Shown here: positions 42,234 to 54,242 of the stretch, one piece after another
Layout: each line of letters opens with the position of its first letter
Position numbering within the stretch: the stretch's first letter is position 1
NCBI GenBank assembly: GCA_965178125.1
Contig: OZ237736.1
Coordinates: 1,364,001-1,428,000 of the forward strand
DNA from: Bilabrum cf. latius
Taxonomy: Eukaryota > Bigyra: Bicosoecida > Bigyra > Bicosoecida
Direction: 5' to 3'
Length of the DNA: 64,000 bases
The notes under the pieces: model-generated
Told to the model about the DNA's origin: nothing
What the model saw: only the letters and a program-made list of their open reading frames with translations
The model's database searches: none
Translations under genes and position numbers: made by a program

Positions 42234-44581
42234 ATGGGTTGCTGCAGCAGCTCTTCGGTCCGACCCGTGGGACAAGGACGTGAAAGTAGCGATGTTGAAC
42301 GAAGCATGCTGCTCGACCAGCTAGGCATTAGCCAAGCCCACAATCAGCTCGTCGATGACATAGCGGGCTATGAAAATGTTACGGTGTCAGCTGTCGACGA
42401 CATCACGGTTGATTCTATCTTCGAGCACCCACTTCTCCGGCAACTATTTATGATTTTCGTGTCGAGCCGACTGGCGGAAGAGAATGGACGCTTCCTGCTC
42501 GACATGCGGGAGCTGAACAAGAACAGCATCGCCATGAGCGAAGACCACGTACGCACGGCAATCGATTTTATGTGAGTACGGTGTGGCTTGCATCTTGTGG
42601 TATCAGAGGACGCTTTGACGTGCATGTTCCAAGTTGCTCAACTTCGCTACACATCTCGTGGATTTCTCATTCGTCTCCCCGCAGAGTCGATGAATACATC
42701 CGGCGTTCGTCTCCGATGTGCATCAACCTTCCTGATACCATTCGGCGAAACGTAGAGCGTAAAGCAGACGACAGAGACACCACCGAAGGAGCAGAGGCGC
42801 TGCAGTCTCTTGGCACAGCCGATTCTGAGATTCGCAGGCTGGTTCGGTCCAACTTCCTCAGCGAGTTCAAGCGATGGCTAAAGGGCGAAGGCGCTGTTGA
42901 AGGATTCTAGGCCGCGGCGCCGCTGCGAGCCCTGGATGGCCGCAAACGAGTCGTGATCATCGGCGGGGGCTTCTGCGGGGCCTTTGCAGCTCGAGAGCTT
43001 GATCAGCATCCGGGGCTGCACGTGACCATGGTAGATACCAAGAGTTTCATGGAGTACACACCATCGGTGTTGAAGGTGTTTTGTCGTCCGGACTACCACG
43101 AGAAGATCATCGTGCCTCACGGGGCCGTGGTGAAGCGAGGCGACGTTGTAGTGGGCGCCGTGCGAGCCATCCGGGACCGCGAGATAGTGGTGAATCAGGC
43201 GTCTATCCCATTCGACTTTGCAGTGGTGGCCACTGGTACTCACTACCCGTCTAGCATCAAGAGCGTTGCCATCAGCTCGAAGTTCCGTGGCAAGCAGGTG
43301 GCACAGCAGCGCAAGGTGATGGACCAGGCCAAGAGCATCTGCATCGTGGGCGGCGGCTTCGTTGGATGCGAACTGGCCAGCGAGATCAAGGAGACGATGC
43401 CCGATACGGAGGTGTCTCTCGTGCACTCCCGCGCCCGGCTCATGCAGCGCCTCGTGCACTCGGGGGCGGGGGACCCGCACGAGCTGGCCATGGCGCGGTT
43501 GCGGGAGCTGGGGGTGCGCCTGTTCATGGAGTAGCGAGCCACGAGCTGGGACCGGAGGGCCAGGCAGGTCATCACCACGGGCGGGGCAAGAGTGGACGCG
43601 GACCACGTGTTCTGGTGCGGAGGTCCTGAGCCCATGACCAAGTTCATGGTCCCGCACTTGCCGCAGACTCTGGACAGCCGGGGGTACATCCAGGTGGACG
43701 CTCACCAGCAGGTGGTGGGTGCCCCAGGTGTGTTTGCCGGAGGCGACTGCATGGTGTATCGGCTGGGGGACAACGACAGGGAGGCGAGGCAGCGGTTGCG
43801 TACCTTGGGAGCAGTGGATGCTATCCAGCTGCACCACGACTTTGTGGCATCTCTGGACAAGCCCGGGGGGGAGGCGGACGGGGGCGGGGAGCAAGGCGGG
43901 GAGGACGCCGACGACAAGAAAGGAGATGCCGACGACCCCGCAAGCACCCCTGCCGCAGGAGCAGCCGTGGACATATACGAGGGCAAGGAGCCCACGAGCG
44001 GTGGCATCGGGAGCACGGGGGGTAGCTCTTCGGAAGGCACCGAGGACCACTCCAGTGCCGCTGTAGCGGACAGCAGAGGCAGCAGGTACCAGGCTGGCAG
44101 CAACACGAAGTCCGTTCCTTCGGGCACACTCTCCCAGCAGGGGGCGCCGGAGGGACCAGGCGACCCCAGCACTGCCTAGGGCAATGGGGACGCCTCGTAG
44201 GCGGGTAGCGGCGGCGTCGGTGACACAGGGGCTCAGACGGACAAGGGGGGCAAGAAAGCCGCCTCTCGCAGGTCCCAGTCGCAGTCCTCGGTGGCCCTGC
44301 CCAGCGACACGGGCTGCGTGCACGAGGAGAAGATGGCCAAGAACGCCGTCGAGCACGGCATCATCATCGCAGAGAACATCAAGAGGCAGCTGGAGGGGAC
44401 CAGCCTGAGGGCGCGCAAGCCCGAGGTGGGCATCAATCTCATGATCATCTCCATGGGACTCAAGAAAGGCATCATGGTGCAGAACGGGGTGGCCCAGGCG
44501 GGGGACTTTGTGGCCAAGAAGGACTGGATCGAGCAGACGGTGATCGCGGAGCTCGCGGAGGGAAAGCACATCCTGCACTGA
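42234..44581 (+). CDS. RGS domain - AIFM2/FSP1-type oxidoreductase fusion, copy 2
   Basis: Exons 42234-42571 and 42685-44581 give 744 residues (TGA). N-terminus MGCCSS (myristoylation/palmitoylation). RGS domain about residues 58-185, then TAG 42908 leads straight into VVIIGGGFCGAFAARELDQ. The NAD motif is intact: CIVGGGFVGCELASEIKE. TAG codons are at 42908, 43532, 44177 and 44198. The RGS and enzyme parts are almost base-identical to copy 1, but the linker (about 44 kb region, ADDKKGDADDPASTPAAGAA onward) is unrelated in sequence. The end (KMAKNAVEHGIIIAENIKRQ, MIISMGLKKGIMVQNG) again matches the FSP1 C-terminus. Known RGS domains speed GTP hydrolysis by G-alpha; FSP1 reduces quinones at membranes. 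A physical link of the two is inferred from the continuous frame. Confidence 0.85.
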
Positions 44582-44947
44582 GGCAGTGGCAAGACACCCG
44601 ACTGTCTGCATCGCGATGGGCCTCGCCAGAGGCTACATGCCCTGACGCGTCAGCCGATGCCACACAGAGTTGGAGTTGACATGTGATGGGCTGCTCGAGC
44701 CACCGGGTGCAGGCTGCTAGCCTGCCACACCACGCCACGGTAGACCACCCCAATGCATTTACTGCAACTGCCTGTAGCAAAGCAAACCATATTGTTTAAG
44801 TCAGTCATTTGCAGCACTTCTTGTAGAATCTGGGATGTACCGTGCAACATCTGAGCACGCGTGGTACATCCAATTTTTGGGATTGATCGCGGTGGATCCA
44901 GGCCGCTTGCGCGGACCTGGTAAAGCCAATAACACGCAAGCCAGGCA
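44582..44947. other. Convergent intergenic region, no gene seen
   Basis: 366 bp between RGS-FSP1 copy 2 and the 3' end of the macroglobulin gene; nothing coding supported. Confidence 0.45.
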
Positions 44948-47900
44948 TCACTGGGCTGCCTGTACGGTCACAGTGACGGCGTCTGCATACGCCACGACGT
45001 CCTCATCGTAGTACAGGTATGCCTTGGACGTGGGACCGACAAACCTGCCAATGCCCGCGGCGCTCAGCTGCACAGGCGCCTTCTTGCTCTCGCCGGCGTC
45101 TAGCTCCCTCCAGTACAGCAGCAGCTCCCTCCCGCGCTGCTCCCACGCGTCGATGGTGCCCTGGGCCACGAGTCCCTGCAGCTGGGATGGCTGCAGCTGC
45201 AGGCCAGCGGGGACGCCCACCACAGCGATGGTCATGGGCACCCCCTTGGAGGCGCGCTCGTTGGTGACGGTGACTGTCATCTCCGTGGACCTGCCTTCCG
45301 CCATTGTGGTGTCGGCGAGGTTCACTGCAATGCTCAACTGAGCGGCGTCTGCATCTGCGGAGGCGGGCTTTACTTCTCCCCCTGCTTGGCGTGTTTCAGG
45401 CTGGGGTGCCGAGCGCGAGCGGTACGACACCTTCAACGACCACGGCAACACTGCTTCGGAACCTTGCTGACCGCCGACTGCTCCTCGCTACGTCGATGCG
45501 GACCATGTGTCATCATAGTACTCAATGTAGGTCTACTGCTGCTGCACACGAACGCTAGTGCCAGACAGGCGAGCTCTGAAGACCAGTGCCTCCGGGGACT
45601 GTGCGTCTGCCTGGATGCTCTAGTCGATCGCCTCCAGTAGTGGGCGCTCTTTTAGCAGTACCGGGGCGAGGGGTGAGGACCCTTGTGCCTAGGAACGGGT
45701 CACTACCCCAGGCATTGTGCCCTCCGCAACTGACTTCCCCTTCGAGTCAAACATGAAGAAGCTGGTGCCTGCCACCCGCTTCGCCATCACTGCGTCCAGC
45801 TTCGTAATGGCTTTGAGCGCGAGGACGGTAGCCTGCGTGGTCCCAAACCGGCCTCCCCGGTTCTGAGTCAGGACCCACTGCACCCCTTGCGTGGCCGCTG
45901 TAATAAGCTTCATCGCGTCTTGGGCAGAGCTCGTACCGGGGTAACGCTGTAGAATTTCGCTTGCCTTGATCCAGGCCAGAACGGCAAGCGAGGTCGTCTC
46001 CACGCGCAAACCATCGCCGTCGCTGCAAGTTATTGACGCCACCGCCCCCGGCACGCTGCCTTCGTAGCATGCTGCTGTTGAATCGCTCCCACCGCCACTG
46101 CAGCTAGTCTGCTGTGCATCGAGGAGGGAGAGTGCCATCGCTGTCGCCAGAACGGCCGACTCTTTCCGGGTAGCTGTTTCCACTACGTGCTCAGCTGCTT
46201 CCATGGAAGCCAGTGCCACCAGGGCTGCAAAGTACGGATCGTTGGCATACGTCAAGCTAGCATCTGCAGCGGCTGGCTTCCCCTTGAGTATTGGCCGGCC
46301 GGACCGCTGTGCGGTGCACTGCTTGCTGGTCGTGCTTCTGACGATAGGACGGGACAGCTGCTGGACGGCGTGATCAAGCTCAGCGCGCAGCTCAGTGGCT
46401 AGACCGCGCAGAATATTTTTCTCCCGCAGCATTTTTGAGGGTGACAGCATTGCCCACAGAATGTACGCATCCGTCGTGTGAGGAGGAGCGCGACCGAATG
46501 AATCCAGGGCCTGGCTGTCGCGCTGGAACCCCCCAGAGCCGTCCCTCTTGCTGAGCAGGAAGGATCGAACCCTTTTAAGAAGCGCGGGGTCCACGCCTGA
46601 CCACACGGTTGACATGTCTAGAAACTGCAGCGCGCCGTAGGCAGTCAGCGCTTCGTGGGGACCCGCCCTGCCGCCCTGGCACCCGAACCACTCGAACCCT
46701 CCGGGGTGCCCCTCGCACTCGAACGTGAGCAGCTTCTTGTAGCCCTCTTCTACTAGGGTCTGCGCCTTTAGCTTTATTGCATTCGGCACACTTGGGTGCA
46801 TGTTGAAGTAGTGCATGGCCATCGTCATCGGGTACACGGTGGAGCTGCTCTGCTCGAAGCAGCCGTGCGGTTGCTGAATGAGAGACTCCAGGGCACTCCC
46901 TAGAGTTGCCGCAGGGGACTGGTACAAGGCAAATGCAGCTCGCATGGAGCCAGGGATGACATCGGCTTTGCTTGGGAGCGTCAGTTTGATCTCGTTGTCG
47001 CCCTCGGAGGACAGCACCCCTGACGCGTGCTCCTCTCTCAGGAAGCCGGAAGATTCCACCTTGAAAGAGCCCTCCCACGCGTCTTGGTGTCCGCTGATAT
47101 GAGCGGCCTTCTTGTTTGTTGACTTTGTTTGGCTCGCTCTTGCCCCTGGAGTCGGTGTTGGGAGCGGGTTGCAGCCTCGACAAGCAGCGATGCGGATCGT
47201 CTGGACCCCCACCTTGGCTGGCGTGGGCTGCCCAGCGTACTTGCGAGCGTTGCCCTTCCATACTCTTTGACCAGAGCTTCGCCCCGGATTCTGGGTGCTA
47301 ATGTCTGCAACTGGGCGCTCCGGACGTGGAAGCAATCCGTGCAAAGGGAGAAAGGCGCGATCTCCGGAAGAGCCGCGCGTCAGGTTCATCGCAGTCAGCA
47401 GTGCAAAGGCGGCTTCTGGCTCATCCGAAGCCACAGTGTCCGGCACAAACTCCTTCTTAGCCGGACGGGCAATCACGTTCCATTCAGTTGGCGAAATAGT
47501 GCCGGCGCTGCCGGAGCTGCGAATAAAGTCGCTTGCCTACTTCCAGCTCATCGGAGCTGCGTACGGTCCCATATCTACCCGCACACTCACAGACGCACGA
47601 TCCCGAGCGGGCTCCGAGAGCCCCACCAAGACCGGCAGGAGGTACTGGTCCTCGCTCCCGATCACAGGGAGGGGCGCCACGGCCAGTGACAGAGGTTTGG
47701 CGGTGCGGATGTACCCCGTCATCGCGCCAAGCCCCGTGTGCTCGCCGCCCAGCTGCAGTGTGGCAGAGCCCCGGTTGCGCTGAGCCAGCTTCGCGGGCGA
47801 GTAGGCAGATTGATCGAGAGAGGAGTGCGAAACGACGTCCACCTCGATGCGAAACCGCCCGATGGTGTCGGGCAGGCCGAGCTCTAGCTGCGCGAACCCG

Positions 47901-50900
47901 GTTGATGTTGCGACAGAACCGAACGCGACAGTCTTGGCGAAGTCGGTGCGCACGTCTGTAGAAGCGCCATTCGTGTTGGTCACCTGCCTGTGCGCGAACA
48001 CTCGCTGGAAAAAGTGGGCTCGTCGCTGCTGGCGATGGCGCTCGTTGTAAGATCGCTTGTCCACGACACTCGGGGCGGGTCTCGCTGGTGGGACGGCAGC
48101 AACGTCGTGGACCGCTCCGAAGTCAGCCGCGCCCTCCATTGCTGGGGCCGCCCCTGCTGCCATTGCCATTTCAGGAGCTCCGTCTGCCATGGCCATCATC
48201 GGGACCGGGGCACCGAAGGCTCTGTCCATGATCTCACCTCGAATTGCATGCATGCGCTACATCTTCATGTTCGCGGCACCCCCACCTCCGCGAGCCATCA
48301 CTAAGCCAGCTGGTCTTACTCCAGTTGCCGATGCGTACATGATGTCTGGCGAGTAGCCCGATACGCTCGAAGTGGGCGCAAGACACACCGCTCTTGCAAT
48401 TTTCTCAGCATCCTTCCTGTCCTTGGAAGGAACAAACAACCGCTTCCAGTGCAAGCTAGCTAGCGTCTGCTGGCTGCTCTGCGAGTCCGCTCCCTCATTT
48501 CCATGGATGCCACGTGAATCGCCTTCACCGGCTGATTCCGGCGCACTGCCGGCATGAGGTCCAGCCCTGGATATCCCAGGCATTCCGATGGGACCTCCTT
48601 CGTTGCCATCGCCCTAGCCAGCTGCCTCCTCCGCCAGTGCATCGCGATCGATCCCAATGTCTGCGCCACGACCGGCAGCGAACACGGGGCGACCACCAGG
48701 CGTCCCTCCGCCGCGCTGCTGCGGTATGAACCGAGGCCCGCTAGGGGCGAGCGGTGACAGCGCGCCTGCCAGATCCGTGTACACGAACCTGCGCCAGCCC
48801 TGGGTGCCCAGCAGCAAGTCGGTGGCGTCAGCAGGCGACGCACCCCGATCTCCTTCCTCTCCCGTGGCTGCCTGCCTCTCGGACACGCCGCTGCCAGGGA
48901 ACACACTCGCAAGATAGGCGCCTGCGTCGGGGAGGGGAGCGCCGAACGGCTTGCCGCTCAGGGCGTCTACCTCGCTCTCGAGCAGCAGCTGGGCCATGGG
49001 CCGGGGCTGCCACCGGCGGCGCTGCACCCGCGAGGTCTCCTGGTCATCGACCACGCGGACCAAGATGAGGGAAGGCGTGTCCTGTCCTCTAGCGCGTGCA
49101 CGCACCGAGAGACTGACGGTGGCGCCAGGTGCAAATGCCGGTGGCTCGTTGCGCGCGGCACCGGCCGGGCCTAGCTGTCCGACGGCAGGCATAGACTCCC
49201 ACGAGCTGTGGCTGATCGCATCGGTGTTCTTCGTGGCGAGCCCGTCGTAGCTCGTGGCGTATTGCATCTGTGACGTCTCTAGCTTGGTAGGCGCGTCCAT
49301 CTCGGTCACTCGCGCGTCGAGCTGGACTCGGCTGGATTCCGGCGGGGCCCGGAATACCAGCCTCTCGGCGAGCGGTGTCCCCGTCTCGCTCTCTACCACC
49401 GTGATGCGCAGCACGCCGACCGCTGAAGAACTCAGTTGGGGCACCAGGTTCACTGCAGTGCTTATGGGCGCCGTGCCCTGTAGCGTCACACCGACCTGGC
49501 ACAGCATCTGCTCCTTCTTGTACATTCCGACAGTCACGTGCCCGCGGTGCGTGGAAGCCAGCAGCACCTTGACCGCGCTTTCTCCGTCATACATGCTCTC
49601 AGGTGCAAACATGGACACGCCGAACGGACGGGGTGCCTGCAGGGGCAGAGTCCGAGCCGCAGAGTCGGGCTCCAGAATCCTGAGCTCGAGCTGGCCCGCA
49701 CCTGAGGGAACAACGAACACCGGAGTCACGCCACGGCCTTCGTGCTGCGTTCGTGCAGCCACGATACATCCGCTCGGAGCCGCCACGCCTCCCTCCCCTG
49801 CTCCCCGCACGCCGCCGCGGGAGGAGGGTCCCGCGGCGCCATCTCCGCCGTCCCTGCCCAGCGACAGGAACTCGCCCAGCGAGCCCATGACACCGCCTCC
49901 GAACGAGCCGCTGGGAGCATTGCCCTGCAGCGGCGCTTGGTCCCCGGCGGAGCACACCGCCACTGTGACGTCAGCCGGGTCACCACTCGGCAGAGCAGCT
50001 TCGAAGTACACGCGGCCCGGCAGGCCGGCCACCAGCTCTCCTCCCTCGGGGTATGCCAGCACGTCGATGGCGCGGGTCGCGATGGGAATCGCGCGAGAGG
50101 ACGACTCTACCTGATTCGTTCCGCCCGCCGCCCTGTCCTGGTCGAAGACCGTTACGCTCAGCGTGTCTGCGCCACTGCCGGCCCCGGGTCCGAGGGGCGC
50201 GGGCAAGGTGAACTCGAGCGCGCCCCTGCCAGCCGCATCCAGCACCACCTCTCCCTGCCACACCTCCTGCCCGCCCACGCGCGCACTACCGCTGACTCGC
50301 GCCCGCCAGGCAGGCGCGCCCGAGGACCTGGTGGCCTTGATCGATGCGCGCACGGCGTCCCCCTGGCCGTAGGCGTCCTTGTCGAATGCGAGCTCAACGG
50401 ACATGAGGCGGTCCCTGCTCGCGAGAATCACGATTCGCCTCTCCACGGAGGGCATGGTTACCCGCATCGCTTGCGCGCTTGCGCCGCCCTGCCCTGCAGG
50501 CTGCTGCACCACTACTCCCTGGGCGTCTGCTAAGGTGACCGCGATCGTGTACTCGCCGCCCGGCTGGGAGTCGCTGGTCTGCCACGCAGCGACGAGAACT
50601 CCGTCGGTCGATTGCAGCGATACCTTGCTTGGTGTGTTGCCCACATTTCCTCTGCCCGAGTTCCTTGGATTCGAGCTACCAGGGGTGCCATCGGCTTGCA
50701 TCGTGTCCGAGAAGACCACACCACCGGCCGCATCCTTCACCTGCACGGCGAGGCGCGGCATCTTCACCATCGGAGGGTAACCCCCAGACTCAATGGCGCT
50801 GCTGGCGCGAGGCGGTGCAAATGTTATCGGATCCACACACTGCACACGGATGAGCACAGCCTGCCCGGGCTGATACTGGTCAAGGTCCGTGCTGATGTGA

Positions 50901-50938
50901 GCTTGAAGCCGAAGGGACTGCACAGACTCTTTGATCAT
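44948..50938 (-). CDS. Bacterial-type alpha-2-macroglobulin with thioester motif
   Basis: One frame of 1,996 residues or more from ATG 50938 to TGA 44948, crossing seven TAGs (48614, 48257, 47537, 45689, 45620, 45533, 45488). MG-type beta domains begin with DLDQYQPGQAVLIRV. The middle has LLLGTQGWRRFVYTDLAGA, a phrase I know from bacterial A2M proteins. The thioester site is PHGCFEQSSSTVYPM (C-x-E-Q), followed by the alpha-helical toroid (GGFEWFGCQGG, TTDAYILWAML, TTSLAVLAWIKASE, GRFGTTQATVLALKAI), and the C-terminal beta domain ends near RAYLYYDEDVV-like SKAYLYYDEDVVAYAD. A2M proteins trap proteases or tag targets covalently. A good 3' splice site at 50942 suggests a missing upstream exon, perhaps with the signal peptide; none could be fixed. 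Confidence 0.85.
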
Positions 50939-50941
50939 CTC

Positions 50942-51463
50942 CTGCAAATATCTAGGGTGGAATCAGACTGGAATTACAGTATGCTGTGCCACGACAAACG
51001 GGACCTCGGTCCTTCCGAGTCCGAAAGATGTGTTGCTCCAAAAACTGCTTCGGAATGATCCACCAACGTGTGCTCTCACCGCCGCGTCGTGATTCGACTC
51101 AGACTCGAAAGTCACTGATTTCCCAAGCAATTGGTCCAGTGGCGGACCAGGTCTGCACGAGAGAATGGAAAGGTGCTCCAAATGAACATGCTCCAATGCT
51201 ACAAGATAGCCTACAATTATTCCGAGGTGCGTTGGCTTACCGCGGGGATACTAGAGACACTGTACGGAAAACGGCCATCGTCCCCAAAAGTGTTACGAGT
51301 AAGGATGACCCTATGGTCCACACAAGGCATTTCCGAGAGACCATTGTAAACAAAAATGGGGCGTTTTAAACCGAAAAATTTGGATGAACACAAGTGCTCG
51401 CTACTGCTAAAATTTAACCGGATGTATTGCAAGATGCAACACTTCACTTTCCTCGGTAGAGAA
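50942..51463. other. Divergent intergenic region; may hold unplaced 5' exon of the macroglobulin gene
   Basis: 522 bp between the macroglobulin body and the DEP fusion start. An open reverse frame near 51005-51196 keeps phase with the acceptor at 50942 but lacks an ATG, so I leave the 5' exon unassigned. Confidence 0.35.
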
Positions 51464-54181
51464 ATGGGAAATGCGGACTCAAGACCCGGAAGTGTACCAA
51501 TTATAGCTAGGCCTAGCCTTCCAGGAGGAAGTAGCAGGCCTCCAGTTCCGTCTACCTCCGAGATAGCGAAGCGATTGCGAGCAGCACTCGTAGGGCAAGA
51601 TCGGTCGTACTGGCTGAGAACGTATCAAGGAGTCATGTTAGGCAATGAAGTAGTAGATTGTTTGGCTGCGCAAGATTGGGCAGAGTCGCGCGAGCATGCC
51701 CTCACGGTGGGGCAGCGGCTGGTGGATGGAGGTGAGATTGGAAGAAGCGTCACACAGCAGCATTATCTGCCGACGCACGAAGCCAATGAAGGCGATCGAT
51801 TCTATCAAACTCGGTTGTTGATTACATGTGTTGCTATTGCTGTGTACGCTATTGCATAGAGGGCAAGTCTGTTTGCGGGTCACACCGTTCATTCCGCCTC
51901 TCGAAGGCGACGTGGCAAGCAGTGCGTCGCCGCATTTCCGTACGGCTCACGTGCCAGGCCTTTGAATTGACCTTTTGTGGCTCGCATGTAGGATCCCCAG
52001 CGATAGGCATGTGTTTTCATCTCATTGCAACGTTGCCGAGCAACGATCCGGGATGCGAGATCCATAACCAGTCCAAACACATACCCTCTCTCCGCCGCAG
52101 GATTCATTCACCACGTAACGCACGACCACCCGTTAAAGGACAAGCCCTTTTTCTACCGACATGCCGGCGCGGTGGCCCCTGATGACCCGCGCCTCAACGC
52201 CGTGGAGCGGGCGGCGATGGAGTACGACCTGATCGTGATCGGCGCGGGTTCCGCTGGGCTCACGGCCGCCAGCTTCGCCGCAAAGATGGGTGCCCGCGTG
52301 GCGATGGTGGAGAAGAACCGCCTGGGAGGGGACTGCACATGGACTGGCTGCGTACCGTCCAAGACCCTCCTGCACATCGCCAAGGTCGCGAGGACTGCCC
52401 GGCGGGCGTCCACCATGGGCCTGGGCGTCTCGGTGGACGAGGGGGCGGTCAAAGTGGACATGAAGAAGGTCCGCGACAAGATCATGTCTGTGATCCACGA
52501 GATATACGCGGAAGAGACTCCGGAGCAGATCGCCCACAAGGGGACGGGCGTTGACGTGGTTCTGGGCGAGGCGCGGTTCACGGGGCCGCACTCCGTGGTG
52601 GTCAAGCTCAAGAACCCGGAGCAGCCCATCGTGAGCGCGTGTGCATCCAAAGTTGGAGGGAGCGCTGCTGCTGCGGCGTGCAGCGGTGGCGAGGCAGCCG
52701 AGGGAACAGCCTCCTCCAAGGAGCCAGGCAACCCGGCATCAGCCGCAGCAGCGGGCCGGTCGGGAGCAACGACGGGTAGTGCAGGGGGTGGGGCCGGGGC
52801 CGGCCAGGCGCCGCCCAAAGCTGAGACAGGCCCCGACGGAAAGGTGCTGCCCGGCCACAGGCATCTGACAGGTAAAGCTTTTGTCATCGCAACTGGGGCC
52901 GTGCCATCCATCCCCGCATTGGCTGGCCTCGGCGAGGTCGAGTACCACACGTACGAGTCCATCTTTGAGAACGACAGGCTGCCCGAGCGCCTGTGCGTGC
53001 TCGGAACTGGACCCATCGGGTGCGAGCTGGCGCAGGCGTACGCCTATTTGGGCAGCAAGGTGACGATATTCGGCCGTCACCTGATGGGCAAAGAGCACGA
53101 GGGCGCGAGGGACGTGATCCAAAGGGTCTTCGAGAGAGAGGGCATCGAATGGGTGCCTGAGAGGCCCACCCGGGTGGACAACTTGGAGAAGCTGGGGAGT
53201 GCGGGCGCAGGCGATGGAGCTGGCGCCGTCAGTGTAACGGGAAGCGGGCAAGGGCAGTTGCCGTCACAAACAGGAGAGGAAGGGGGAGGCAAGGCGCCGT
53301 ACAAGCCGACCATCGCGGTGACCGCCGGCCGACGGCGAGTCGTCTGCGACATGCTTCTAGTGTGCACGGGCCGCCGCAGCAAGGTGGACGGCATGGAGCT
53401 AGGCAAGGCCGGGGTCACGCTCAGCGCGAAGGGCGGCCTCAAGGTGAGCGATTACCTGGCGACCAACGCGCCGCACGTGTTTGCGTGCGGGGACTGCATC
53501 GAGGACATGCCGCAGTTCACGCATCTCGCTGGCAAGCAGGGCTTCGTGGCCGCCCGCAATGCGTTGTTCCCTGGGCGCTCCGTGGGCTGGAACGAGACTG
53601 TGGTGAACCCCCGCTGCACCTTCACAGACCCAGAGGTGGCATCGGTGGGCCTGTAGCCCCAGCAGGCGGAGGCCTTGCACGGGGCAGAAGACGTCATGAC
53701 CGTGCGGCGGGCCAACGGGAAGATCGACCGGTCCCTGTGTGACGACGACGTCCCTGGGTTCGTGGAGATGACGGTGAAGCGGTCGGACGGCTCCATCCTC
53801 GGGGCGACGATCGTGGGGCAGCGGGCGGGCGAGCTGGTGAGTGAGGTTGCACTGGCGATGACCAAAGGTCTCAAGGCGGCGGACATCGCGCTGACAATCC
53901 ACGCCTACCCCACGCACAGCATCGGCCTGCAGCAGGTCGCGAGCGAGATAGGGAGCGCGGTGTTCAGGGCAAGCACAGTGGGCCGCATCGCATCGAGCCT
54001 CTACTCCAAGGCAAGGATCGTGAGGGACCACTCCTCCCTTGCCGTGGACGAGCACGACGAGGGCCTCGCGCAGGCAGTGCCCATGCCGCTGCTCGAGTCC
54101 ACCGAGGAGAAGGCAACCGCCGCCGACGCAGGGGGTGCGAGCAGTGGCGCTGGTGCGGGCCTGGGGAGCAGCGGGCCCTGA
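51464..54181 (+). CDS. DEP domain - pyridine nucleotide-disulfide oxidoreductase fusion
   Basis: Exons 51464-51731 and 52101-54181 give 782 residues (TGA). The N-terminus MGNADS fits N-myristoylation. The splice joins the two halves of a DEP domain: SYWLRTYQGVMLGNEVVDCL, SREHALTVGQRLVDGG / FIHHVTHDHPLKDKPFFYRH. The enzyme follows at once: FAD motif DLIVIGAGSAGLTAASFAAK, redox-active GGDCTWTGCVPSKTLLHIAK, NAD motif LCVLGTGPIGCELAQAYAYL, and HVFACGDCIEDMPQ. The dimer region reads IHAYPTHSIGLQQVA; the Glu that usually follows in HPT-x-SE is not obvious. C-T-W-T-G-C is typical of mercuric-reductase-like enzymes. A TAG at 53654 separates EVASVGL from PQQAEAL. A Gly/Ala/Ser-rich insert lies before the NAD domain. 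DEP domains target proteins to membranes via phospholipid or GPCR tails; the substrate is unknown. Confidence 0.85.
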
Positions 54182-54242
54182 GTGGGCGCTGCACCGGCTG
54201 CTGAAGCCGATAGGAAGTCTAGTACTTCGGAAGGAGCTTTGT

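Noticed and set aside
53654-53656. TAG read as pyrrolysine or a special recoding event in the DEP fusion
   Set aside because: TAG is widespread in unrelated genes with no shared downstream structure, so a general reassignment is simpler.
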